Source: Dugong dugon (Eukaryota > Chordata > Mammalia > Sirenia > Dugongidae). From it: DNA of 64,000 nucleotides. Made by a program: the position numbers and the translations under genes. How positions within the stretch are numbered: the stretch's first letter is position 1; each line of letters opens with the position of its first letter. Positions 42,936-53,927 of this stretch are shown here, piece after piece. The notes under the pieces are model-generated. The model worked only from the letters and a program-made list of their open reading frames with translations, had not been told where the DNA came from and did not search any database. The stretch lies in contig CM057482.1 in the NCBI GenBank assembly GCA_030035585.1, forward strand, positions 42,513,501-42,577,500, in the 5' to 3' direction.

Positions 42936-43506
42936 CCCCTTTCACATGTAGTGGAACGTATACGTACCACTTATACTTTTCACATTTGGGGTTTTTTGGG
43001 AGGCTCTTTTCCCACTTATATTATGTGCCATCATTGTGGCAGGGCAATGCATAGCCACATAAAATGGAAGAAAGTTTGTTGGCGCCATATCATTTTGTTG
43101 AGAGGTTAGTGTATAAGGCAGTGGAGGAGTGATTGTGTGAAACTTTCCTCCCTTTGTGTTTCTGTACAGCAAGAAAAGCCTTGTAAGTATATTTACTGTT
43201 TCCTCTCTGTTATTGGGAATGTGCAGTTTTAGGAATTAAGTAATGTTCAGGTGAATAACTTCTTTTCAGGCTCACTATTGTGTAAGTACATGATGTAGTG
43301 TGCTGCATGACTCTGGGACATATATGTCCCACTTATCCTACCACCAGAGTACACTGGAACATATACATCACACATAATATTTATCAAAATCCATCTTACC
43401 TAACACAACTTTACCAACACTTCATGATTCAGCATGCCTTCAGTTACTGAAAAAACATTGCATCATCAAAAAATTACAAACATAAGATAATTCATTCATG
43501 AAAGAG
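42936..43506. mobile_element. piggyBac-like nonautonomous DNA transposon inside L1
   Basis: This 571-bp block has no L1 similarity, and the L1 sequence is continuous around it. It starts CCCCTTTCACATG and ends CATGAAAGAG, which are imperfect inverted termini of the C-C-C-T-T-T type used by piggyBac elements. The flanks CTAA (42932-42935) and TTAC (43507-43510) look like decayed copies of a TTAA target. Inside are three related palindromic motifs, GGAACGTATACGTACCAC (42953), GGGACATATATGTCCCAC (43315) and GGAACATATACATCACAC (about 43362), two followed by TTAT. No transposase frame is present. Confidence 0.6.
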
Positions 43507-44759
43507 TTACTAACCTTTTAATATCTACAGAATCTGTAACAATTCCTGATAAATTCTCTTTTTTTAAAAAAATTCTCTATCTTTTTTCCTGGTCAGTCTA
43601 GCTAGATCTGCTTTTTTCAAGAAAACCAACTTTTCAAACAATCAGCTATTTTTCACTTTATCTGTTTCTGTTCTTCATTATTTCATTCCTTCATTGTTGT
43701 GGGTTTATTTGACCTTATTTTTCTTGTTTCTTAACTTGAAAGTTATACAGTTGATTTGATTCCCCTATTCTTTTCTAATGTAAGCATTTAATGCTACAAA
43801 CTTCCCTCTAAACACTGCTTTAGTGACGTTACACACATTTTGATATGTAGTGCTTTCACTTTTATTCAGTTTTTTTCCCCCAATTTTCCTTTATTTTCTT
43901 TTTTGACACGTGGGCTACATAGAAGTGCATTGCTTAATTTGAAAATATTTGGAGGATTTAAAAAATATCATTATGTTATTATTCTATAGTATAACTTTAT
44001 TGTGGTCAGTGACTATTCTTGTATATTTTAATACTTTTAAAATTATTGAGTTTTATTTTATGGTCCATAATATTGTTTGTCATGGTAAATGTTCTGTGTA
44101 CACTTAAAAAGAATGTGTATTCTGCTGTGGTTGGGTGAAGTGTTCTATAAATGTCAGCTGGTCACATTGATTTATAATGTTATTGAAGGTTTCTAAATCT
44201 TTACTGATTTTCTGTCTACTTGTTCTATCAATTACTGAGAAAAGAATGTCCAAATCTCAAGACTAATTGTGGATTTGTTTAATTTTTCTTTCAGTTCTAT
44301 CAGTTTTTGTTTCATGTATTTTGAAGCCCTGTCAACACATGTAGGATTGTTTTGTTCTCTTGATAAATGACATATCTTATCATACGAAATGTCTCTCTTT
44401 ATCCCGGTAATATTTCTTGTTATAAAATCTAATTTGTATGATAATACTATATCCACTTCATATTTTTTTGGGTTAGTATTTTCATGCATATCTTTTTTTC
44501 ATCTTTTCACTTTTCAACTTTGTCTTTATATTTAAATTGTCTTTCTTGCAGTCCTCATATGCTTAGATCTTGTTTTTTTAATCCAATTTAACAAAATTTG
44601 CCTTCTATTTGGTATGTATAAACCATTTACACAATGTAATTTTCAGTATGGTTGCAATTTAATCTACAATCAAGTTATTTGTTTTATTTTTACCTCTTTT
44701 CTTGCCTTCTTTTGTGGTGAGTCTGGCTATGATTCTATCTTATCACCACTGTTGGCTTG

Positions 44760-44969
44760 TGTCTTAGTTATCTAGTGCTGCTATAACAGAAATATCACCA
44801 GTGGATGGCTTTTATATCTCAAAAGAGATTGACTCAAGATACAGTCTACACTAATCCTGCCTATTTAACATAACAAAGACAACCCATTCCCAAATGGGAT
44901 TATAACCACAGGCATAGAGACTAGGATTTACAATACATATTTTTGGAGGGCACAATTCAATCCATAACA
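44760..44969 (-). mobile_element. MaLR 3' LTR with internal deletion
   Basis: In element orientation this is the 3' LTR. It is only 210 bp against about 417 bp for its partner. The sequence passes directly from GTGGATGGCTTT to TATATCTCAAAAGAG, a loss of about 200 bp. The ends are intact (TGTTATGGATTGAATTGTG on the minus strand). Confidence 0.88.
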
Positions 44970-46601
44970 TTCCACGCTTTGGCTCCCAAAATTCATGTCC
45001 TTGCCACGTGCAAAACATATTCACCCTATCACATCATCCCAAAAGTGTTAAATCAAGTTCAAGATCTCATCTTCTGAATCATCTAAACCAAATATGGGTG
45101 AGACTTTCAGTGTATTCCATCCTGTTGTAAAATGCCTCTTCGTCTGTGAACCTGTGGAATCTAGAACACAAGTTATCTTCTTACAGAGTACAGTGGTGGA
45201 ACAGACACAGATAGACATTTCCATTACAAATGGGAGAAATTGGAGCAAAAGAAGGGATAACAGGCACTAAGCAAGTCAAAACCCAGCAGAACAATTTAAA
45301 TTAGCTCTCAAGTCTTGAAAATAATCATCTCTTCTTTGAGACCATCTAGACAATAGCCCTGCCTTCCAGATTCTGGATGTTGACCACACTCTCTGGATTC
45401 TGGATGTAGACCCCTTGGCCCTGAACTTCAGCTCTGCCTTCTAGGCCCACTAGAATGGCAACTCTGCTCCCTTAACTTTGGGCAGCTCCATTCTCCTGGT
45501 CCATCTGAATGGCAACCCACCCACTCGGCCTCAGCATGCCCAGTTCTTCTGCCCATTGGGCATAACATCCCCACCCCCTCTGTTTTGGGCAGAGGCTCAG
45601 TCCCCCTGGCACATCTTAGTGGCAGTACCACACTCTGGAACCAAGTTGTTGAAGATCCGACTCTTTGCAACCTAGGAGGCTATGGCCCAACCTTTTGAGA
45701 TCCAGGAGACCACGGCCCCACCCTTTGAAACTGAGAAGACCCTACTTTCCATGCTCCCTCCAACAGTTATGCTGAGCTCCAAGCTGCTCCAGGGATGGAC
45801 TTTTCTTTTCTTGGAGGACAACAGATGTGGCTCCTTTGAACTGTTTCCTGCCTGTAGAATTCGAAGAGGCAGTTTTTTTCCTTTGGTCCTGTCTCTGATC
45901 CCATCAATCTAAGCTGATAGGTTTTCTGCTGTTCGTTAGAGTCATCAGTCACAGGCTTAATCTCTTTAATAAAACATTGTGTAGTCACATCTTTGGTGGA
46001 AATTCTAGGACATGTGTCTACAGTTTGTACAACAGAATTTTCCAAATCTTTAAGTTTTCATTTTTCACAATTCTTTTTTTAAGATCAACTCTTTTCTCTC
46101 ACATTTTGCTCTAAGTGGCAAAGAGAAACAATACAACCCCTTTAAGATCTTGCTCAGAAATCACCTTAGCCAGATATCCAAGTTTATCACTTACAAGTTC
46201 TACCTTCCACCAAACATTTGAACATAATTCAGACAAGTTCTTTGCCCCTGCATAAAAAGCACAGCCCTTCCTCCATTGTCCAATCACACGTTCATCATTT
46301 CCTTTTAGAGCCTTACCAGAATCACATTTAATGTCCACATTCCTAGCAACATTCTGTTGCTGGCATAATATGCATTCTCTAAAACTATAGAGATTTTCTC
46401 TATAGCTCTCAATTTCTTCTGAGCCCTCACCAGAATGAACTTTAGCATCCATATTTCTACCAAGGTTCTCTTCAAGGGAATCTAGGCCTTTACTATTGGG
46501 CACCTTAAAACTCTTCCAGCTTCTACCCATTACCCAACTCCAAAAATGCTTCCATATTTTAGGTATCTGTTAGAGCACCACCCCACTCTTGTACCAGATT
46601 C

Positions 46602-47018
46602 AGTCTTAGGCATCTAGTGCTGCTACAACAGAAATACCACAAGTGGATGGCTTTAACAAACAGAAATTTATTTTCTCACAGTTTAGCAGACTATGAGTCC
46701 TAATTCAGAGTATTGGCTCTAGGAGAATGCTTTCTCCCTTTGTCAGCTCTGGAGGAAGGTCCTTGTCTCATCAGCTTCTGCTTCCCGGTTCCTTAGAGAT
46801 CTCCAAGTGGCTTGGCATCTATCTTACCCCATCTCTGTTCTGCTCAATTGTTTAATCTCTTTATATGTCAAAAGAGATTGATGCAAAATGCACTCTACAC
46901 TAATCCTGCATCATTAACATAACAAAGATAATCCATTCCCAAATTGGATTATAACCACAGTCACAGAGATTAAGATTTACAGCACATATTTTGGGAGGAT
47001 ACAATTCAATCCATAATA
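46602..47018 (-). mobile_element. MaLR 5' LTR
   Basis: In element orientation this is the 5' LTR, complete at about 417 bp. It contains the AACAGAAATTTATTTTCTCA (plus strand) segment that the partner lacks. The related solo LTR at 7328-7833 shares the termini. Confidence 0.88.
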
Positions 47019-47023
47019 GCTTG

Positions 47024-47283
47024 TTTGCTTTTTTTGTTTGTGTTATTTTTAATGGTTGCTATAGAGTTTACAGAATACAACTTTATCTTATCATAGTCTG
47101 CCTTCAAATAATATTGTACCCCTTCACGTATTGCATAAGATCCTCATAACTATATTCTTTCATTCTCACCTTCTTGTTTTTTCTGTTATTTTCATACATT
47201 TTGTTTTTTACATCCCCTCATATGTTTTGAAAAATTTCTTTAAATAGTCAAAAGCTTTTAAAGAAATTTAAAAATTAGAGAAA
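47024..47283 (-). mobile_element. Old L1, continuation upstream of ORF2
   Basis: ATGGTTGCTATAGAGTTTAC, AGTCTGCCTTCAAATAATAT and TTAAAGAAATTTAAAAATTA match the inter-ORF region of L1M on the minus strand and continue the element broken off at 44759. Its ORF1 does not follow. At 47284 the RTE begins. Confidence 0.8.
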
Positions 47284-50200
47284 TGTGCCTTATTGTTGTT
47301 GTTGTTAGGTGCTGTTGAGTCAGATCCAACTCATAGTGACCCTATGTACAATAGAATGAAACACTGACTGGTCCTGCACTCTCCTCATAATCGTTTCTAT
47401 GTTTGAGCCCATTGTTGCAGCTGCTGTGTCAATCCACCTTCTTGAGGGTCTTCCTCTTTTTCACTGACCCTCTACTTTCCCAAGCATGATGTCCTTTTCC
47501 AGGGCCTGGTTTCTCCTGACAGTACGTCCAAAGCACGTGAGACGAAATTTGCCATTCTCACTTCTAAGGAGCATTCTTGCTGTACATCTTCCAAGACAGA
47601 TTTATTCATTCTTCTGGCAGTCCATGGTCTATTCAATATTCGTTGCCAACACCATAATTCAAATGCGTCAATTCTTCTTTGGCCTTCCTTATCCATTGTT
47701 CAGCTTTCACGTGCATGTGGGACGATTGAAAATACCATGGTTTGGGGCAGGTGCACCTTAGTCCTCAAAATGACATCTTTGCTTTTTAACACTTTAACAA
47801 GGTCTTTTGTAGCAGATTTGCCCAGTGCAATGCATTGTTTGATATCTTGACTGCTGCTTCCATGGGTGTTGATTATGGATCCAAATAAAATTAAATCCTT
47901 GACAACTTCAATCTTTTCTCTGTTTATCATAATGTTGCTTATTGGGCCAGTTGCGAGATTTTTGTTTTCTTTATGTTGAGGTGTAATTCATAGTGAAGGC
48001 TGTAGTCTTTGATCTTCATCAGTAAATGCTTCAAATGCTCTTTGCGTTCAGTAAGCAAGGTTGTGCCATCTGCATACCCCAGCTTATTAATGAGTTTTCC
48101 TTCCATCCTGATGCCGTGTTCTTCATATAGTCCAGCTTCTCGGATTATTTGCTCAGCAAACAGATTAAATAAGTATGGTGAAATGGTACAACCTTGACAC
48201 ACACACCTCCTGATTTTAAACTATGGAGTTTCCCCTTGTTCTGTTCATAGGATTGCCTCTTGGTCTACGTACAGGTTCCTCATGAGCACAATTAAATGTT
48301 CTGGAATTTCCATTCTTCACAATGTTATCCACAATTTGTTATGATCCACGTAGTTGAGTATCTTCTCATAGTAATGAAACACAGGTAAACATCTTTCTGG
48401 TATTCTCTGCTTTCAGCCTAGATACATCTGACATCAGCAATGACATCCCTTGTTCCATGTCCTCTTCTGACTCTGCCTTGAGTTTCTGGCAGTTCCCTAT
48501 TGATGTGCTGCTGCAACTGTTTTTGAATTGTCTTCAGCAAAATTTTACTTGTGTGTGATAATAATGATATTGTTCAATAATTTCTGTATTCTGTTGGATC
48601 ATCTTTCTTTGGAATGAGTACAAATATGAATTTCTTCTAGTCGGTTGACCAGGTAGCTGTCTTCCAAATTTCTTGACATAGACAAGTGAGTGCCTCCAGC
48701 GTTGCATCTATTCGTTGAAACATTTCAGTTGGTATTCTGCTAATTCCTGGTGCCTTGTTTTTTGCCAGTGCCTTCAGTGCAGCTTGGACTTTTCTTCAAT
48801 ACCATCGATTCTTGATTATATGCTACCTCTTGAAATAGTTGAATGTTGACCAATATTTTTTGCTACAGTGACTCTATGTATCCTTTCCCTCTTCTTTTGA
48901 TGTTTACCACTTCATTCAATATTTTGCCCACAGAATACTTCAATATTGTAACCTAAGGCTTGATTTTTTTCTTCAGTTCTTTCAGCTTCAGAAATGCCAA
49001 GTGTGTTCTTTCCATTTGGATTTCTAACTCCAGGTCTTTGCACATTTCATTACAATTCTTTGTTTCTCCAAATGTCCTTCGAAATCTTCTGTTCAGCTCT
49101 TTTACTTCATAATTTTTTCCATTTGATTTAGGTACTTTAGGTTCAAGAGCAAGTTTCAGTGTCTTTTCCGACATCCATTTTGGTCTTTTCTTTCTTTTTG
49201 GTCCTTTTAATGACCTTTTGCTTTCTTCATGGTATCCCACAACTCCTCTGGTCTTCAGTCATTAGTGTTCAATGCATCAAATATATTTTTGAGATGGTCT
49301 CTAAATTCAGGTGGAATATACTCAAGGTTGTACTTTGGCTTTCATGGCCTTGTTTTAATTTTCTTCATGTTCGATTTGAACTTTTGTGTGGGCAATTGAT
49401 CTGTTCTGTAGTTGACCCCTGGCCTTGTTCTGACTGATGATATTGAAATTCTCCTTTGTCTCTTTCCACACATGTAGTCAGTTTGATTCCTGTGTATTCC
49501 ATCTGGCAAGGTCCACGTGTACAGTTGCCATTTATGTTGTTGAAAAAGGTATTTGCAATGAAGAAGTTGTTGGTCTTGCAAAATTCTATCCTTCGATCTC
49601 TGGCATTGATTCTATCACCAGGGCCATATATTCCAACTTCTGATCCTTCTTGTTTGTTTCCAACTTTCACATTCCAATCACCAGTAATTATCAATGCATC
49701 TTGATTACATGTTTGGTTAATTTCAGATAGCAGAAATTAGTAGATATGTTCAATTTCTTCATTTTTGGCCTTAGTGGTTGGTGGGTAAATTGAATAATGG
49801 TCATATTAACTGGTCTTCCTTGTAGGTGTATGCATGTTACCATATCACTGACAGTGTTGTACTTCAAGATAGATCTTGAAATGTTCTTTTTGACATTGAG
49901 TTTGGACACCACTTCTCTTCAATTTCTCATTCCTGGCGTAGCAGACTATATGATTATCTGATTCAAAATGGCCAGTACCAGTCCATTTCAGCTCATTAAT
50001 GCCTAAGATATAGATCTTTATGCATTCCATTTCATTTTTGATGACTTCTGATGTTCCTAGATTCATACTTCGTACATTCCATGTTCCAATTGTTAATTGA
50101 TATTTGCAGCTGTTTCTTCTCATTTCGATTCATGCCATATCAGCAAATGAAGGTCCCAAAAGCTTTACTCCATCTGTGTCATTAAGGTTGACTCTTCTTT

Positions 50201-50505
50201 GAGGAGGCACCTCTTCCCCAGTGGTATTTTGAGTGCCTTCCAACCTAAGGGACACTATATCAGACAATGCCCTGCTGCTCTTCAATGTTCCGCTGTTATT
50301 CATAAGGTTTTCACTAGCCAATTTTTTAAGAAGTCGGTTGTCAGGTCCTTCTTCCTAATCTGCCTTAGTCTACTGAAACCTGTGCCACTGAAACCTGCCC
50401 ACCATGGATGATCCTGCTGGTATTTGAAATACCAGTGGCATAGCTTCCAGCATCACAGCAACACACAAGCCATCACGGTGTGACAAACCAACAGAAGAGT
50501 GGTGG
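47284..50505 (-). mobile_element. RTE LINE, near full length
   Basis: About 3.2 kb in minus orientation, with both ends present. The 3' end is at 47284, marked by a TTATTGTTGTTGTTGTTAGG tail and GACTCAACAGCACCTAAC in antisense. The 5' UTR starts near 50505, sharing GGCTTGTGTGTTGCT with the tRNA-Gly SINEs. It encodes an apurinic-type endonuclease (50123-49365), a linker (49240-48953), a reverse transcriptase (48600-47700) and a C-terminal domain (47696-47472), all broken by frameshifts. Its flanks are two different L1s and no target duplication is visible. Confidence 0.92.
47472..50123 (-). pseudogene. RTE ORF (endonuclease and reverse transcriptase), broken
   Basis: Minus-strand frames in order: 50123-49845 with GTWNVRSMN and ELKWTGTGHFES (endonuclease N-terminus); 49694-49365 with ITGDWNVKVG (endonuclease core); 49240-48953, a basic linker with RKKRPKWMSEKTLKLALE; 48202-47939, reverse transcriptase palm; 47930-47700, thumb; 47696-47472, C-terminal domain. 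The catalytic motif reads YADG at 48076-48065, so the second Asp is lost. At least four frame changes exist. Intact, it would nick DNA and prime reverse transcription at the target. Confidence 0.88.
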
Positions 50506-52499
50506 ATGTGATAAAGGACATCCTAGTCTTGTTCCTGTTTTCAAGGGGAATGTTTTCAGCCTCTCTCCATTAAGAATGATGTTGGCCATTGGTTTTGCAT
50601 AGATGCCCTTTATTATGTTGAGAAATATCCCTTCTATACCTATTTGATTAAGAGTTTTTATCAGGAATGGTGTTGGACTTTGTCAAATGCCTTTTCTGCG
50701 TCAATTGAGATGATCATGTGATTCTTTTCTTTCTTTTTACTTATGTGGTGGATTATGTTGATTGATTTTCTAATGTTGAACCATCGTTACATACCTGGTA
50801 TGAATCCTACTTGGTCGTGGTGTATTATCTTTTTGTTGTGATGCTGAATTCTATTGGCTAGAATTTTGTTGAGAATTTTTGCATCTATATTCATGAGAGA
50901 TATTAGTCTGTAATTTTCTTTTTAAGTGGTGTCTCTGCCTGGTTTTGGTATCAGCATTATGGTAGCTTCATAGAATGAATTTGGAAGTGTTGCTTCCTCT
51001 TCTATGCTCTGAAATAGCTTGAGTAGTATTGGTACAAGCTCTTCTGTAAATGTTTTGTAGAATTCTCTAGTGAAGCCATCTGGGCCAGGGCTTTTTTTGG
51101 TTGGGAGTTTTTTTTATTACCTTTTCAATCTCTTCTCTTGTTATGGCTCTGTTCAGATTTTCAACATCACTTTGTTGTAGTTTGGGTAGTCCGTGTGTTT
51201 CTAGAAATTTATCTGTTTCCCCTAGGTTTTCCAATTTGTTGGAGTATAGTTTTTCATAATATTCTGTTATAATCCTTTTTATTTCAGTTGGGTCTGTTGT
51301 AATGTACCCCATTTCATTTCTTATTTTGGTTATTTGTGCCCTCTGCTGTTTTTCTTTTGTCAGTCTGGCCAGTGGTTTGTTGATTTTGTTGATTCTTTCA
51401 AAGAACCAACTTTTGGTTTAATTGATTCTTTCTATTGTTTTTCTGTTCTCTATTTCATTTATTTCTGCTCTGATCTTTACTATTTCCTTTCTTCCCGTGG
51501 TTGTGGGCTTTTTCGCTGTTCTCTTTCTCTTTGTTTCAGTTCTGTAGTTAATGTTTTGATTTTGTCCCTTTCTTCTTTTTTGATATGTGCATCTATTGCC
51601 ATAAATTGTCCTCTGAGGACTGCTTTTGCTGTGTCCCAAAGGTTTTGGTATGATGTGTTTTCATTCTCGTTTGATTCTAGGAATTTTTTGATTCCATCTC
51701 TGATTTCTTCTATTACCCGGTGATGTGTAAGCAGATTATTAATCAGTTTCCATGTAGTTGATTTTTTTTCCTTGCTCTTTCTATTGTTAATTTCTACCTT
51801 GATGGCATTGTGGTCAGAGAAGATACTTTGAACTATCTCAACGTTTTGGATCTTGTTGAGGATTGCTCTGTGGCCTAAGACGTGGTCTATTCTGGAGAAC
51901 GTTCCATGTGCATTGGAAAAGAATGTGTACTTTGCAGTGGTTGGATGGAGTGTTCTATATATGTCTATGAGGTCAAGTTGGCTGATTGTGCCATTTAGGT
52001 CTTCTGTATGTTTGCTAAGTTTCATCTTAGTTGTTCTGTCCTTTACTGAGAGTGGTGTGTTGAAGTGTCCTACTATTATTGTGGAACTGTCAATTTCTCT
52101 TTTCAGTGTTGTTAGAGTTTGTTTTATGTATTTTGGAGCCCTGTCATTGGGTGCATAGATGTTTATTATGGTTATGTCTTCATGATGGGTCATCCCCTTA
52201 ATCATTATATAATGTCCTTCTTTGTCTTTTATGGTAGATTTTGTTTTAAAGTTTATTTTATCTGAGATTAGAATTGCCACTCCTCCTCTTTTTTGGTAGT
52301 TGTTAGCTTGATATATTTTTTTCCAACCTTTGACTTTTAATAAATTCACATCTTTGTTTCTAAGGTGTGTTTCTTGTAGACAGCATATTGATGGATCCTG
52401 TTTTCTTATCCATTCTGTCACTCTCCGTCTCTTTATGGGTACATTGAGCCTGTTTACATTCAGTGTAACTATTGATCGATGTGAGTTTGTTGCTGTCAT
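50506..52499 (-). pseudogene. L1 ORF2, broken and truncated
   Basis: From the ATG at 52499 the frame is open for 339 codons to 51480. It covers the endonuclease domain: the N-terminal NVNRLN, CCLQETHL with the catalytic Glu, a YAPND motif and the C-terminal SDH motif (IFSDHNAIK). After a stop, frames such as 51312-51067 continue through the linker (ITEYYEKLYSNKLEN) into the reverse transcriptase, which ends near 50506 shortly before the catalytic FADD motif would appear. It lacks the catalytic site, the Cys-rich end and the 3' UTR. Confidence 0.92.
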
Positions 52500-52762
52500 T
52501 TTGAAGTGCTTTTTTTTGTGGTGCTGAACTTTTCTTTGTTCTTCTTACTCTCTTGTGCTGAGTCACTTTTGTTTGTGGATTTTTTTTTTTTCATTTCTTT
52601 TGTTTTTGTAGGTTTTGTTTTTGCTGAGACTTTATGTTTTTTGTTTTTATTTTTATGAGTATGTTTGTTAACTTTCTTTGTGGTTACCATGAATTTTACC
52701 CTTATCTTTCTAAGTTTGAAGCAGTCTACCATTACTTGGTATCGCCTTGCCTTCCTCTCCAT
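52496..52762 (-). CDS. Lysine-rich open frame between L1 ORF1 and ORF2
   Basis: Unrecognised frame of 88 codons in the 445-bp inter-ORF region. About 28 of 88 residues are Lys, and the C-terminal two thirds is low-complexity (K, N, T, S). Its TGA stop overlaps the ORF2 ATG as ATGA (52499-52496). It could be a real small element-encoded protein, a spacer that lets ribosomes reach ORF2, or chance in an A-rich region. I lean to chance or spacer because composition follows the A-rich strand. Confidence 0.25.
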   Translation of the reverse strand: MERKARRYQVMVDCFKLRKIRVKFMVTTKKVNKHTHKNKNKKHKVSAKTKPTKTKEMKKKKSTNKSDSAQESKKNKEKFSTTKKSTSK

Positions 52763-52944
52763 TAGAAGGTTCTATACTTATGCCGTTTATTCCCTTTTTT
52801 TTTTTTTTGATGTTGTTGTTATTTATTGATTAAGTGCTCTGATTCCCTGTTGCATTTCTTTTGGCTTTGGATAGTCCTCAAGAGTTCATTTCTTAGATTG
52901 GTGTCTGGCTTGTATGATCCTGGGTCCTAGGTTCTGCCTGTGAG

Positions 52945-53927
52945 CTAAAGCTGTTTGTCCTCAGATCGAAGAACTCTCTTTAATAATTCTTGTAAGTTTG
53001 GTTTGACTTTTACATATTCCCTTAATTTCTGTTTATCTGGAAATGACCTAATTTCACCACCAAATTTGAACAAGAGTGTTGCAGGATATATTATTTTTGG
53101 CTGACAATTTTTTTCTTTCAAGATTTGATAAATGTCATCCCATTGCCTTCTTGCCTGCACGGTTTCTGCAGAATAATCTGAGCTTAGTCTTTTTGTTTCT
53201 CCTCTGTATGTGACTTCTTGTTTTTCATGAGCTCCTCTCAAGATTCTTTTTTTGTCTTTGGTTTTGTTGAGTGTGATTATGATATGCCTTGGTGATTTTC
53301 TTTTGGGGTCTCTTCTATATGGGGTTTGTAGAGCCTCTTGGATGGCCAGCTTTTCATCTTTCATGTTATTGGGGAAGTTTTCTGTCAGCAGTTCCTCAAT
53401 GATCCTCTCTGTGTTTTCTGTTTTCTCCCCCTGTTCTGGAATTCCAATCACTCATTAATTTTTGCTTTTAATTGTGTCCCACATAAGTCTCAGGGTCTTT
53501 TCATTTTTGTTTGTTCTTTTTTTTTTGAGTTTTCCTCAGGCAGAGTTGTATCCAAATGTTTGTCTTCAATTTGAGTGATCCTGTCTTCCACCGTTTCAAA
53601 TCTGCTTCTCAGCCCTTCTGTGATGTGATCCATTTCTGAAATCTTGTTTTTTATCTTTTGGATTTCTAATTGTTGTTTTTGTATAATTTCTAGTTGTGAA
53701 TTTATTTTGGTATTTTGTTCCTGCATCATCTTCCTGAATTCTTCCAATTTTTTGTCTGTATTTTCCATGAATTTGTCTATTTTTTCCTCATGTTTCTCAG
53801 CTTTTTGCCTCAGTTCTTGGATAATTCCGAGTATTAGAGATTTGAATTCCCTATCAGGTAGTTCCAGTGCATTTTCTTCCACAGGAGAGTCATCTGGTGT
53901 TTTATTTTGGATACCTACTGGAACCAT
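52945..53927 (-). pseudogene. L1 ORF1, frameshifted
   Basis: The N-terminal frame (53927-53490, 145 codons) has an acidic start and a long coiled coil (roughly residues 30-120, with heptads such as LEEFRKMMQEQNTKI). The C-terminal frame (53451-52945, 168 codons) has VIGIPEQGE-type RNA-recognition and C-terminal domain sequence, including RRDPKRKSPRHIII and ARRQWDDIYQILKEK. A frame change in the A-run near 53510-53520 and two stop codons at about 53451-53456 separate them. The original is an RNA-binding trimeric chaperone. Confidence 0.92.

Larger units (their letters stand above)
40045..44759 (-). mobile_element. Old L1 (L1M type), 3' UTR and most of ORF2
   Basis: Read on the minus strand, the element runs from the endonuclease part of ORF2 (about 44500) through reverse transcriptase and C-terminal regions (44000-41100) to its 3' UTR (40045-41100). 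Plus-strand markers are AGCATAATGCTTTTGAGAT, GTTTGTATTTTGATTGGAAT TGCATTGAATC, CTTTTCAAACAATCAGC and GAATGTGTATTCTGCTGTGG. It is interrupted by a SINE (40449-40613) and a piggyBac-like element (42936-43506). It continues beyond the MaLR provirus at 47024-47283. Stops are frequent; the longest open ORF2 piece is 44489-44232. Confidence 0.92.
44760..47018 (-). mobile_element. MaLR provirus with two LTRs and internal region
   Basis: Two related LTRs (44760-44969 and 46602-47018) enclose about 1.6 kb of internal sequence (44970-46601). The insertion lies in the old L1. The five-base duplication GCTTG is exact at 44755-44759 and 47019-47023. The internal part follows the MST/MLT1-type internal region in antisense on the plus strand: GGCTCCCAAAATTCATGTCC, GAAATCACCTTAGCCAGATA, ACTCTTCCAGCTTCTACCCA, TTACCCAACTCC. 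Such internal regions carry only gag-like remnants. The minus frames at 46530-46111 and 46045-45767 are open pieces of it. Confidence 0.9.

Noticed and set aside
42942..43172. 76-codon minus-strand frame as a transposase
   Set aside because: It lies at the terminus of the piggyBac-like block and has no DDE-type motifs.
51853..52158. Plus-strand frames across the L1 (also 51334-51723 and 53644-53985)
   Set aside because: They are the complement of L1 ORF1 and ORF2 and rich in Phe, Ser and Cys, as expected for the reverse strand.
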